From Atopococcus tabaci DSM 17538 (GTDB lineage Bacteria; Bacillota; Bacilli; Lactobacillales; Carnobacteriaceae_A): a stretch of DNA of 42,253 nt. Where the stretch lies: NCBI RefSeq assembly GCF_000429585.1, contig NZ_AUCD01000011.1, positions 1 through 42,253 of the forward strand. The letters are read 5' to 3'. Shown here piece by piece: positions 14,670 to 23,406 of the stretch. Under the pieces are notes generated by a model. The model was not told the DNA's origin. It saw only the letters and a program-made list of their open reading frames with translations, and did no database searches. Both the position numbers and the translations under genes were made by a program. Within the stretch, counting starts at the first letter, position 1; the number at the start of each line of letters is the position of its first letter.

Positions 14670-17021
14670 ATGAAAAGAAAGAAGTTAGTCAGTGTATTGA
14701 TGAGCAGTGCCCTTTTATTTACCACTGGAGCACCAACTGTACTTGCTGCGCCGCTTGATGAAAATGTTTTGTTGGCCTCGGAAGAAGAAACAAGTCTCTT
14801 TTTGGCTGAGTTAATCAGTAAAGCAGATGGAGACAACAACATAGACGGTATTGGTGACATCAAACTTACATTTCATGGCGAGACTGTTCACATATCCGGC
14901 ACAGTTGACAATGCCTATACTGTTTCTCTGGAAATGTCATTTGAGGAAAGCTTAGTTTTTGAATCTGGAAGCCAGCTGGATGTCCAATTAAGCTTGGAAG
15001 ACTTAACAAACGAAGGTACAGTCTTGAAAGTGACGCATACCGAAACTGAAGAAAATACCCTTGAGGCGGACCTTTCCGACCTTTTTGACTCATACATAGC
15101 AAGCATTGAAGAAGATGCTGAACCTAAAGAAGAAAGCGGCCAAGAAACTGAAGAAGTGACTGATGAACTGGACAGTACAGTTATCGACACTGAGGCTGAA
15201 GAAAAGCTGGATAATTCTGAAAAAGAAGCTGTCAGTGACAGTGCTGTCGAACAAGAAGACAATACTGTAAGCGATCAAGAAGAGTCCGAAGAAGAGACTA
15301 TCGAAGAAGAACTTGCAGAAGAAATTGTTGAAGAAGAGATTGAGGAAGAAGCTACCGAAGAAGAGAATGTAGAAAAAGACACAGAGGCGGCAGAGGAAGA
15401 AGAGCTCGCAGAAGAGCCGATTGAAGAAGAGTATCATGAGATAAAAGAATACGAAAGCCCATCAAGTGAACACTCATTTCCAAGAGAATCCGGTGTGGAC
15501 GAGATTTTACACGGCGACGAGCAGAGCGAAACAGAAGAAGCCCCAGCTCCCCGTATGAGAATGTTTTCTACATTCGGTGCTCGTAGACTTACAGCAGCCA
15601 GTGATGGTACATACACAGTTAAACGCGGCGACACCTTCAGTCTCATTGCGTCTTCATTTAACTTGAGTGTACGTCAGTTACAAGAATGGAATTCCCATGT
15701 TACAAATATCAACGTAGTCCCTGTAGGAACACGGTTGGCTGTAACGAGACGGGGAGTCGAAGAGATGCTGTCGCCGAGTGACAAAGCACGCCTCTATAAA
15801 GGTGGGGCTACATCTCAGTTCTCAACACCTCAAGAGTTTATTGATGAAATCGCTCCTCGAGCTATTCAGGTTGCTAATCAAGAAGGACGTGAAGGATTGT
15901 GGCCTTCACTTATGATTGCTCAGGCTGCTCACGAAAGTAATTACGGCCGCAGTTCCTTAGGAAGTGCTCCGTATCACAATTTGAGCGGAATCAAAGGATC
16001 GCACAACGGAAAATCTGTATTGATGTGGACGTGGGAAGTATACGGCGGACAACGAGTCAACGTATTGGCTAACTTCAGACACTATCCGTCTTATGATGCC
16101 TCGCTTCAAGACTACGCAAACTTGTTGCGGAATGGATTGTCTTGGAATAGACGCTACTATGCTGGTACGTGGAGAAGCAATACAAATTCCGTTTGGGATG
16201 TTTTAAATAACAACGGGTTAAAAGGCTATGCTACCGATCCTAATTACTACGCTGCCATCAGAAGAATCATCAACCAGTATGATTTGACTCAATATGACAC
16301 CGGAAATCATTACTATGTTCGTACAGGAACATTTTTAGGGAAAGAGTTCACTACGATACAAATGAATCGATTGAAAGCTGAAAACGGTCAGTATTCTTAT
16401 CGGATTGAACGAGATGAAAACAAAGCGCCTTATTCGTACAGAAGAATTCAGTCAACTAAAGACTTTTTAGGTGAAGCAGGGGCGCAGCGTGTCATTGACC
16501 AATTGCGCAGAGAAAAAGGATGGAGCGCTTCAATGGTTCCATCTGGTAACAGCACTCAACGTCATCGCGTACGGTCTGGGTTCTTTAACACATTGAGAGA
16601 AGCAGAAAGAGCTCTTAAACAATTCGAGAACTTGAGCGGATATTCTGCTACGATTGTACACGGTTCAGACGGCAAGTATAGAATTCGAACAGGATTCTTT
16701 AATGGAAGAAGCAGTGCACAGTCAGGCGTAGATTATATGAAAGAGTTGGGCTGGTCTGCTTTCATTCTCGAATCAACTGATTCGACTCCGCATTATTACG
16801 TCCGTACAGGAACGTTTAATACTCCTAACCATGTCAACAGAGCAACAGACTACTTCAACCAAAATGGCTGGGGAAGCAAGCCAGTACTTGATTCGAAAAA
16901 TAACTATTACTACAGAATATATATAGAAGGTTTCCACAACCATAGCCGGGCATCTTCTTATGTATCACATCTGAAAAATAAATACAATTGGGGATCAACT
17001 GCCTTTCTTGTAGAAGACTAG
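14670..17021 (+). CDS. Secreted LysM / glucosaminidase / SPOR-repeat cell-wall hydrolase
   Basis: 783 residues. A signal peptide (about 1-26, basic start and hydrophobic core, ending VLAAP) is followed by a folded region, then a very acidic Glu-rich stretch (about 150-290). A LysM peptidoglycan-binding domain follows at about 312-357 (TYTVKRGDTFSLIA), and a glucosaminidase domain at about 380-545 with the likely catalytic Glu in AQAAHESNYGRSS. The rest is a series of about five SPOR-like repeats (HYYVRTGTF, HRVRSGFF, KYRIRTGFF, HYYVRTGTF, YYYRIYIEGF). Such an enzyme cuts the glycan strands of peptidoglycan outside the cell. SD AGGAGG precedes ATG 14670. It is an unusual gene to find inside a polysaccharide cluster. 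Confidence 0.9.
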   Translation: MKRKKLVSVLMSSALLFTTGAPTVLAAPLDENVLLASEEETSLFLAELISKADGDNNIDGIGDIKLTFHGETVHISGTVDNAYTVSLEMSFEESLVFESGSQLDVQLSLEDLTNEGTVLKVTHTETEENTLEADLSDLFDSYIASIEEDAEPKEESGQETEEVTDELDSTVIDTEAEEKLDNSEKEAVSDSAVEQEDNTVSDQEESEEETIEEELAEEIVEEEIEEEATEEENVEKDTEAAEEEELAEEPIEEEYHEIKEYESPSSEHSFPRESGVDEILHGDEQSETEEAPAPRMRMFSTFGARRLTAASDGTYTVKRGDTFSLIASSFNLSVRQLQEWNSHVTNINVVPVGTRLAVTRRGVEEMLSPSDKARLYKGGATSQFSTPQEFIDEIAPRAIQVANQEGREGLWPSLMIAQAAHESNYGRSSLGSAPYHNLSGIKGSHNGKSVLMWTWEVYGGQRVNVLANFRHYPSYDASLQDYANLLRNGLSWNRRYYAGTWRSNTNSVWDVLNNNGLKGYATDPNYYAAIRRIINQYDLTQYDTGNHYYVRTGTFLGKEFTTIQMNRLKAENGQYSYRIERDENKAPYSYRRIQSTKDFLGEAGAQRVIDQLRREKGWSASMVPSGNSTQRHRVRSGFFNTLREAERALKQFENLSGYSATIVHGSDGKYRIRTGFFNGRSSAQSGVDYMKELGWSAFILESTDSTPHYYVRTGTFNTPNHVNRATDYFNQNGWGSKPVLDSKNNYYYRIYIEGFHNHSRASSYVSHLKNKYNWGSTAFLVED

Positions 17022-17032
17022 TAAATGCCTTG

Positions 17033-17076
17033 AAGGCCCTCCACTCCAGACCCATCTGGAGTGGAGGGCCTTTTGT
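17033..17076 (+). terminator. Terminator of the hydrolase gene
   Basis: A perfect 18-bp stem (17033-17050 with 17055-17072) with a 4-nt CCCA loop and a short T tail. It is the strongest hairpin in the window and ends the first part of the cluster. Confidence 0.92.
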
Positions 17077-17147
17077 GTCTCTATTATGGTTCATCTGAAC
17101 GTGAATTCTTAAAAGTTTGTTAATAGAACTGCATTGTTGGTTATTTT

Positions 17148-17157
17148 GCTATATAAT
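17148..17157 (+). promoter_or_regulatory. Probable promoter of the second glycosyltransferase block
   Basis: TGCTATATAAT contains TATAAT at 17152-17157 and a TGn extension if the overlapping TATATA is used. The -35 region is poor. It follows the terminator at 17033-17076 and lies 50 bp ahead of the gene at 17207. Confidence 0.5.
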
Positions 17158-17206
17158 TGAATAGATTTGGTTTGATAAAATAGATAGAATGTTCGGAGGA
17201 AGCAAG

Positions 17207-18313
17207 ATGAAAAAAGTGCTTATTTTTTCTAATCATCCTGCCTATACTTTTAACTTAAGAAAAGAAGTTATAGATGGATTTGTAAGAGAGGGGTATCATA
17301 TCACTCTTGTGGTGCCTTACGGAGAAGAAATAAAATATTTTGAAAAAATGGGTGTTAAATTAGTCGACATCACTCTTGTGGGAAGGACGACCAACCCATT
17401 GACAGATTTGAAATTACTGCGAGATAATATTCGTATAATAAAGAATGAAAAACCGGATGTCATCTTGACGTATACAACAAAACAAAACATTTATGGCGGA
17501 TTGGCTGCCCGTATGACTTCTGTACCCTACATACCTATGATGACAGGTTTGGGCGGAGCGATGGAAAATCCTGGTATCTTGCAAAAAATAACCAGCACAC
17601 TCTACCGAGCGGGAACCAAGAAAGCAACGACTGTCTTTGTCCAAAATACGGCTATACTCGAAAAAATGAAACAGTTCGATATGGTGAATTCTCCAATCAG
17701 AATGACCCCTGGTTCGGGAGTCAGCCTGGAAAGGCATGCTTTTGCAGACTATCCCGAAAAAGAAACTCCGCTTCAATTTGTCTTTATCGGAAGAATAATG
17801 AAAGATAAAGGCATATTCGATCTGATCGAAGCCATTAAGCGAGTCAAGAAAACATTCCCGGATGTAGTATTCAAAATAATCGGGGAAGGGCATTTAGAAG
17901 AAGACACTGAACGGGTAAGAGCAGCTGAAGCAGAAGGCCTGGTCGAGTACTTAGGTCCTCAAGCTGATGTCAGACCGTATATCAGGGAATCGCATGCGAC
18001 AATCCTCCCGTCTTATTATGAAGGGATGGCGAATGTGCTGCTTGAATCTGCCTCGGCTGGAAGACCAGTATTAGCTTCAAACGTTCCGGGCTGCAGAGAA
18101 ACCTTTGATGAAGGCATATCAGGAATTGGATTTGAGGCGAAGAATGTAGACTCATTGACCGAAGCGATAGAAAGATTCATACAGCTGCCCTATGAAAAAA
18201 AGAGAGAAATGGGATTGGCTGGAAGGAAAAAGATGGAAAGAGAATTCAGTCGTGAGTTGATATTACAGATGTATATAGAAGAAATTGAAAAGATAGGAAA
18301 TAAAAACGACTGA
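17207..18313 (+). CDS. GT4 family glycosyltransferase
   Basis: 368 residues with a GT-B fold. The N-terminal half starts KKVLIFSNHPAYTF; the C-terminal half has GSGVSLERH, FIGRIMKDKG and the donor-binding EGMANVLLE (E-x7-E) near residue 270. It retains the configuration of the donor's anomeric centre, as GT4 enzymes do, and acts on the cytoplasmic face. The start at 17207 is preferred to 17189, since the upstream ATG would place the GGAGG ribosome site inside the gene. Related proteins in Bacilli often add the second sugar of a repeat. Confidence 0.88.
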   Translation: MKKVLIFSNHPAYTFNLRKEVIDGFVREGYHITLVVPYGEEIKYFEKMGVKLVDITLVGRTTNPLTDLKLLRDNIRIIKNEKPDVILTYTTKQNIYGGLAARMTSVPYIPMMTGLGGAMENPGILQKITSTLYRAGTKKATTVFVQNTAILEKMKQFDMVNSPIRMTPGSGVSLERHAFADYPEKETPLQFVFIGRIMKDKGIFDLIEAIKRVKKTFPDVVFKIIGEGHLEEDTERVRAAEAEGLVEYLGPQADVRPYIRESHATILPSYYEGMANVLLESASAGRPVLASNVPGCRETFDEGISGIGFEAKNVDSLTEAIERFIQLPYEKKREMGLAGRKKMEREFSRELILQMYIEEIEKIGNKND

Positions 18314-18352
18314 TCGCTTCCACTTCTAAACCGAGAAAAGTAAGGAGAAATT

Positions 18353-19477
18353 ATGGTGGAGAACAAACCAATACGCATCTTACATGTGCTGGGATACTTT
18401 AATTACGGCGGCGCAGAAGCGTTAGTAATGAACCTTTTTCGTCATATCGATCGTTCTGAAATCATGTTTGATTTTGTGGTCCATTCAGAAGAAAAAGGAG
18501 CCTTCGAAAAAGAGGCAGAATCCATGGGTGCCCGTATCTTTCGAGTGCCTCAATATACTGGGAAGAACCACTTTAAATACCGTGATGCGTGGAAAACGTT
18601 ATTTAAAGAGCACCCAGAGTATGCTATCATACATGGGCATGTGAGAAGCACCGCCAGTATCTACTTGAAAATAGCTAAAGAGTATGGTTTGCGGACCATA
18701 TCACACAGTCACAGCATTTCTTCGGGAAGCGGACTGTCAGCAGCTGTCAAAAATCTGATGCAAAAACGAATCCGACATACAGCGGATTATTTTTTAGCCT
18801 GCTCGCATACAGCAGGGGAATGGTTGTTTGGCGATCAAGTTGTCACACAGCCGAATTTCCATATCATGAACAATGCCATTGATGCCAAACAATTCATTTT
18901 TGACCCCGAAAAGAGAGAGCATGTACGGCAGAGCTTGAATTTGACGGATGAATTTGTTGTTGGGCATGTAGGGCGTCTCCATGAATCAAAAAACCATTTC
19001 CGTCTGCTCGACATATTTAATCAATTGCAGCGAGAGCATCCTGACAGCCGATTGGTGCTGGTCGGTGATGGAGAATTGGAAGAATCTATCGAGCAAAGAG
19101 TTGCTGAATTGGGATTGACCAACAAAGTTATCATGCTGGGAGCACGAAGCGACACATATGATTTGCTCCAAGCAATGGATGTCTTTCTATTTCCTTCTTT
19201 ATATGAAGGATTGGGAATTTCAGTAGTCGAAGCCCAAGCAAGCGGCCTGCCGTGTGTAGTCTCCACCACGGTTCCGGATGAAGCTGTCATTACTGATTTG
19301 GTGACGTCGGTGTCTTTAAATGAGGAAAATGCTGTTTGGGTTGAAGCCATACGCACAACCTCAAGAGACAATAGACAAGAAACTGTTTCTTTGAAGGATA
19401 TTGAAGATTCAGGTTATGACATAAAAAAAGTCAGTCAATGGTATGCGGAATTCATTAACAGCATACTGAAAAAATGA
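18353..19477 (+). CDS. GT4 family glycosyltransferase (EpsF-like)
   Basis: 374 residues, GT-B fold. It opens with IRILHVLGYFNYGGAE, the glycine-rich acceptor-side motif usual in EpsF-type enzymes, and has VGHVGRLHESKNH, LVGDGELEE and YEGLGISVVEAQASG (E-x7-E) near residue 283. Forty bases separate it from the previous gene, with SD AAGGAG before ATG 18353. It probably extends the same lipid-linked repeat unit; the sugar it uses is unknown. Confidence 0.88.
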   Translation: MVENKPIRILHVLGYFNYGGAEALVMNLFRHIDRSEIMFDFVVHSEEKGAFEKEAESMGARIFRVPQYTGKNHFKYRDAWKTLFKEHPEYAIIHGHVRSTASIYLKIAKEYGLRTISHSHSISSGSGLSAAVKNLMQKRIRHTADYFLACSHTAGEWLFGDQVVTQPNFHIMNNAIDAKQFIFDPEKREHVRQSLNLTDEFVVGHVGRLHESKNHFRLLDIFNQLQREHPDSRLVLVGDGELEESIEQRVAELGLTNKVIMLGARSDTYDLLQAMDVFLFPSLYEGLGISVVEAQASGLPCVVSTTVPDEAVITDLVTSVSLNEENAVWVEAIRTTSRDNRQETVSLKDIEDSGYDIKKVSQWYAEFINSILKK

Positions 19478-19503
19478 TTGAGAAAAGGACTAAGTGATAG
19501 AAA

Positions 19504-20634
19504 ATGAATTATATAGTCATTGTGTTTTTGCGAATTATCTTAAAAATCTTCTATGTGTTTCCAATCAAAAGGAACAAAATTTTGTACATGGCCTATTCAG
19601 GCAGAGATTATACATGTAACCCCAAGTACATCCACAAATATCTCTTGAATCAGGATAACGGGTACCAACATGTTTGGGTATTGAAAAATCCGGACAATCC
19701 AAAGTTGAAAGCGACTGAAAATACGGAGACGATACCTAACAAAGGTCTCTCTTTTTTGTACCATTTTTTGACGTCCAAGGTCATCATTTCGAATGCCTCC
19801 ATACCAACATATGTTCCTTTGAGAAAGAAACAGAAGTACATCGAAACCTGGCATGGGGGCGGTGCGTATAAACAAACCGGACTTTCTTACAACCAAAGCA
19901 AGGAACAAATCAAAAAATTGGAAATCATTTCTGAAGAAGTGGATCTTTTCATTTCCAGCAGCAATGCTTTTACAGAAACAAAGTCCAAAAACCACTTAGT
20001 TGACAAAGAGAAATTTTTCGAAATTGGGATGCCGAGAAACGATATTCTATTTGAAGGATCAGACGAAATTAAGCGGAAAGTAAAAGACTTTTATGGCTTG
20101 GACAATGAAACAAAAATTGTGTTGTATGCTCCAACCTATCGCACAAAAGAAGACGACTCTTCATACGAATGGCTGGACATGGACAATTTGGTCCAGTCGT
20201 TGGAAAAAAGATTCGGGGGACAATGGGTGGTATTCACTCGAATGCACTACTACTTGAACGAAAAAATACAATACGAAGGTGCCATCAATGTTTCTGCTTA
20301 TGACGATATGCAAGAATTGATGCTGGCAGCTGATGTTTTGATCACTGACTACTCTTCGGTGATGTGGGACTTTTCTATCACCAAAAAGCCGGCCTTTGTA
20401 TTTGCACCTGACTTGGAAGAGTATGACAAAGCTCGTTCTTTCTTTACGCCGCCTGAAAAATGGCCGTTCCAGATTGCCAGAACAAATCAAGATCTTGCTG
20501 AGAAAATCGCTCAGTTCGATCAAAAAGAGCACGAGACGAAAATCAAAAAGCATCACCAGCTCCAAGGAAGTTTCGAAAAAGGAACCGCACTTGAAAAAGT
20601 GTACGACAAAATAACGGCCTTCGTTCAAGAATAG
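19504..20634 (+). CDS. CDP-glycerol glycerophosphotransferase family protein
   Basis: 376 residues. It belongs to the TagB/TagF family (GT-B-like fold), which moves glycerol phosphate from CDP-glycerol to a growing chain or a sugar. Family marks are ETWHGGGAYKQTG (the usual form is TWHGTPLKK), GMPRNDILF, VLYAPTYRT and LITDYSSVMWDF. The cytidylyltransferase that would make CDP-glycerol is two genes downstream (21789). One N-terminal hydrophobic stretch may bind the membrane. The product is either a teichoic-acid-like polymer or a glycerol-phosphate decoration of the polysaccharide. A hairpin covers the stop codon. Confidence 0.9.
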   Translation: MNYIVIVFLRIILKIFYVFPIKRNKILYMAYSGRDYTCNPKYIHKYLLNQDNGYQHVWVLKNPDNPKLKATENTETIPNKGLSFLYHFLTSKVIISNASIPTYVPLRKKQKYIETWHGGGAYKQTGLSYNQSKEQIKKLEIISEEVDLFISSSNAFTETKSKNHLVDKEKFFEIGMPRNDILFEGSDEIKRKVKDFYGLDNETKIVLYAPTYRTKEDDSSYEWLDMDNLVQSLEKRFGGQWVVFTRMHYYLNEKIQYEGAINVSAYDDMQELMLAADVLITDYSSVMWDFSITKKPAFVFAPDLEEYDKARSFFTPPEKWPFQIARTNQDLAEKIAQFDQKEHETKIKKHHQLQGSFEKGTALEKVYDKITAFVQE

Positions 20635-20642
20635 GCCGTTAT
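20611..20642 (+). other. Hairpin spanning the stop codon of the glycerophosphotransferase gene
   Basis: ATAACGGCC (20611-20619) pairs with GGCCGTTAT (20634-20642). No T-run follows, so it may slow or stabilise the transcript end rather than terminate it. Confidence 0.4.
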
Positions 20643-20672
20643 AAAATTCAGTTAAAGAGAAGGTTTTGTAAA

Positions 20673-21725
20673 ATGACTAAAGTAAGTGTAGTTATGCCTG
20701 TCTATAATGGGGAAAAATTCTTAAAGCAAGCCGTCGATTCAATCAGAAACCAAACGATGGAAGACATTGAAATCATCTTGGTCAATGATCAGTCCACAGA
20801 TGCCAGCGGTCGGATATGTGATGAACTGAAAGAGGAAGACAGTCGGATACACGTCATCCACTTGGAAGAAAACAAAGGAATTTGTGGTGCCCGCAACGCA
20901 GGGCTTCGAGCAGCAAAAGGCGAATACGTAGCTTTCTGTGACAACGATGATTTCTTTTTGCCGAACTTGATTGCTGACAACTATTCTTTGGCAAAAGAAT
21001 ACGATGCCGATATGGTAAAATTTGGAAGAAAATTGATTGATGTTGATTCAAACGGTAACGTCTTAAGAGAGAAGGAGACCCCTCTCAAAGAACTCGCTTT
21101 TTATGACACAGCTTCAAAGATGACCCATTACTTTTCCATCAAATCAAAAGGTTTGTTGATGAACGTTTGGAACGGCATGTACCGTCTTTCTTCCATTAAA
21201 GAGAAAGATATTTGGTTTAATGAATTCATGAGATTCGGCAGTGAAGATGCTGACTTTTCATACCGCTTTTTCCTTTCGGCAGAAAAGATAGTGGTGAATC
21301 CTTATTCTTATTACGTTCATTACCGCAGAAATGATTTCTCGACTTCAAGAAAGTTCAGCATGAACAAATTGGAATCGATGGTTTTGGCGTCTGAATCGGA
21401 AGCTCGTATTTTTGAATTGATGCCGGATACTGCCGAAATAAAAGCTCGAAAGATAATCGAAATCAATAAGCTGATCATGAATATGTATACTCAGCAAGTG
21501 TTCCATGAGGAAAACCCTATGACCTTAAAAGAGAGAATACAGTACCTGAGCAAAATAAAAAGCCACGAGCATTTAAATTACGAACTTGATTCAGAAATAA
21601 AAAAAGAACTGAAAAAAATCAAGAAAAAACACCTCCCTTTTTCCAAAGCTTATGCGAATGGGTGGAATCAAGCAGCATATGGTTTGTTGAAAATTCAGTA
21701 TTTAATGAACAATGAAAAATGGTAA
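20673..21725 (+). CDS. GT2 family glycosyltransferase
   Basis: 350 residues, GT-A fold. Signatures are VSVVMPVYNGEKF near residue 4, LVNDQSTDASG near 38 (Gln in place of the usual Gly) and CDNDD near 90. The C-terminal third is rich in Lys and Glu. It sits between the two glycerol-phosphate genes. SD AGAAGG precedes ATG 20673. Confidence 0.86.
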   Translation: MTKVSVVMPVYNGEKFLKQAVDSIRNQTMEDIEIILVNDQSTDASGRICDELKEEDSRIHVIHLEENKGICGARNAGLRAAKGEYVAFCDNDDFFLPNLIADNYSLAKEYDADMVKFGRKLIDVDSNGNVLREKETPLKELAFYDTASKMTHYFSIKSKGLLMNVWNGMYRLSSIKEKDIWFNEFMRFGSEDADFSYRFFLSAEKIVVNPYSYYVHYRRNDFSTSRKFSMNKLESMVLASESEARIFELMPDTAEIKARKIIEINKLIMNMYTQQVFHEENPMTLKERIQYLSKIKSHEHLNYELDSEIKKELKKIKKKHLPFSKAYANGWNQAAYGLLKIQYLMNNEKW

Positions 21726-21788
21726 ACTAAACACTGCTTGGCTTTTTAAATAGTTTTTTTGTAAATAAAGCAGAGAGGCTGGAGAAGT

Positions 21789-22214
21789 ATGTCAAAAATA
21801 ATTGGATACACAACAGGCGTATTTGATCTTTTTCATATTGGGCATTTGAACATATTGAGAAAGGCAAAACAAGAATGCGACTACCTCATTGTAGGTGTCA
21901 CGACTGATGAAGAAGTGGAACGAGTCAAAAAGAAACGGCCAATCATCCCATTTGAAGAAAGAATTGAAATTGTGAAGGCCATTCGCTTTGTCGATGAAGC
22001 CGTTCCGGAAACAGATACAGATAAGCTGAAAGCAGCAGATACCATTCCTTTCAATCGCATCTTTAAAGGAGATGACTGGAAAGGAACTCCAAAATGGAAT
22101 AAGTATGAGGAAGAATTCGCCAAAAAAGATATTGAAGTGATGTATTTTTCTTACACAAAAGGGACGTCTTCCACTCACTTAAGAAATGTTCTGGACGCCA
22201 TACTCAATGCTTGA
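21789..22214 (+). CDS. tagD: Glycerol-3-phosphate cytidylyltransferase-like protein
   Basis: 141 residues, the size of TagD/GCT enzymes. They make CDP-glycerol from CTP and glycerol 3-phosphate. The nucleotidyltransferase HxGH motif is present as FDLFHIGHLN, followed by RIEIVKAIRFVDEAVPE and, near the C-terminus, the CTP-site GTSSTHLR in place of the usual RTxGISTT. It is next to a CDP-glycerol-using transferase. Related enzymes act on other alditol or alcohol phosphates, so the substrate is likely but not certain to be glycerol 3-phosphate. Confidence 0.85.
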   Translation: MSKIIGYTTGVFDLFHIGHLNILRKAKQECDYLIVGVTTDEEVERVKKKRPIIPFEERIEIVKAIRFVDEAVPETDTDKLKAADTIPFNRIFKGDDWKGTPKWNKYEEEFAKKDIEVMYFSYTKGTSSTHLRNVLDAILNA

Positions 22215-22242
22215 TGATTAGTGTATGTAAAGGAGGGGTGTT

Positions 22243-23391
22243 ATGACGTTAGTGTTGTATCTGGTGGTCCTGGTGAACAATTGGTACTTTGCATTAAAAA
22301 AAAGATCGAGTCAAATTTGGACAGTCATAACATTGGCTTTCTTGTTCTTTGTCATGTCCGGAGCAGGACCGTTCTACTCGTTCCATGCCGATTACGACAA
22401 TTATTACAGGAACTACTATACGGTGTTGGATCGTGGCATACTCGACAACAATCAAGTCGGGTATTCTTTTATTATGATTATCGGGAATATTTTAGGGCTT
22501 CCATTTGAGGTTTTCCGCATATTGGTCATTGCAGGATGCTTATGGCTGCTGTACCGTTATGTGATTAAGAGATACCAAGTGAACGCCAATTATATACTGA
22601 GCCTATACATGATGTACGCTGTCATTATGGACTCTGAACAATTTCGTAATTGGGTTGCGTTAACCATATTGCTAAGCGGGATTCGTTTTTTGGAAACTCC
22701 CAAGTTAGCGGATCGATTGAAATTTGTCGCGGTGTGGATTGCGTCGATAACTTTCCATTATTCTTTTGTTCTGTATGCGCCGTTGCTTTTGGTTAACGGC
22801 AAGAAGGATAACAAGTGGATCAAACGCCTTGTCATTCTTTCCTTAACAATCAGCGTGATCATTATTCTGAATGGAAACCAAATTCCATTTCAAGACTATA
22901 TCATAGCAGTCGCGGATACCCGGGTGGTCGAACAGTATTTGACAACTCAAACGAATTTTGGTTTTCTGATTCCGGCAATCACACATGGTTCAAGTGTGGT
23001 TTTAGCTTACTGGTCTCGAAAAATCATTTACGCAAAACACTTTGGGATGCCTGTCGATGTATTGCCGGGAGAACCGGGTTATCAAGAGGCAAAAATGAGG
23101 AAGAGAGAATTAACGATAGCCAATGTGATTTTCTGGATAAATGTCAGCATGCTGATGGTGTTCCCGTTGTATATTGTTAACGTTCAATTCTACAGACTCA
23201 TGAGAAGTTTGTTGTTGATCACTTATGTCATTTGTGCAAAGGCGTCTACATACATCATTAGACGAACGCCCAATATCTTGTTTAACTTGATGGTTGCCGG
23301 GACAGCACTTGTCTGGTTATTCTTGGACTTGATCCATAGAATTGCGCCGGAACGGCTGCTCATACCATTCTTTTTAGAAAATATTTTATAG
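22243..23391 (+). CDS. EpsG-family polysaccharide polymerase (putative)
   Basis: 382 residues with about 9-10 hydrophobic segments. The early external loop FHADYDNYYRNYY matches the EpsG/Wzy-like family, in which an Asp/Tyr-rich motif follows the second membrane helix, and MDSEQFRNWVA matches the conserved RN stretch. It would polymerise the repeat units of the second block. It differs from the Wzy-like protein at 10834, so two polymers or two linkages are implied. SD AAGGAGG is eight bases before ATG 22243. Confidence 0.82.
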   Translation: MTLVLYLVVLVNNWYFALKKRSSQIWTVITLAFLFFVMSGAGPFYSFHADYDNYYRNYYTVLDRGILDNNQVGYSFIMIIGNILGLPFEVFRILVIAGCLWLLYRYVIKRYQVNANYILSLYMMYAVIMDSEQFRNWVALTILLSGIRFLETPKLADRLKFVAVWIASITFHYSFVLYAPLLLVNGKKDNKWIKRLVILSLTISVIIILNGNQIPFQDYIIAVADTRVVEQYLTTQTNFGFLIPAITHGSSVVLAYWSRKIIYAKHFGMPVDVLPGEPGYQEAKMRKRELTIANVIFWINVSMLMVFPLYIVNVQFYRLMRSLLLITYVICAKASTYIIRRTPNILFNLMVAGTALVWLFLDLIHRIAPERLLIPFFLENIL

Positions 23392-23406
23392 AGAAGAAGG
23401 ATTTCG

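Noticed and set aside
15090-15437. Phe-rich frame on the minus strand in the hydrolase gene
   Set aside because: It is the complement of GAA/GAG codons of the acidic linker.
17033-17072. Hydrolase terminator as a stray unit of palindrome array B
   Set aside because: It contains CACTCCA/TGGAGTG, but the stem is continuous over 18 bp with a 4-nt loop, unlike the widely spaced arms of the arrays; a chance match is likely.
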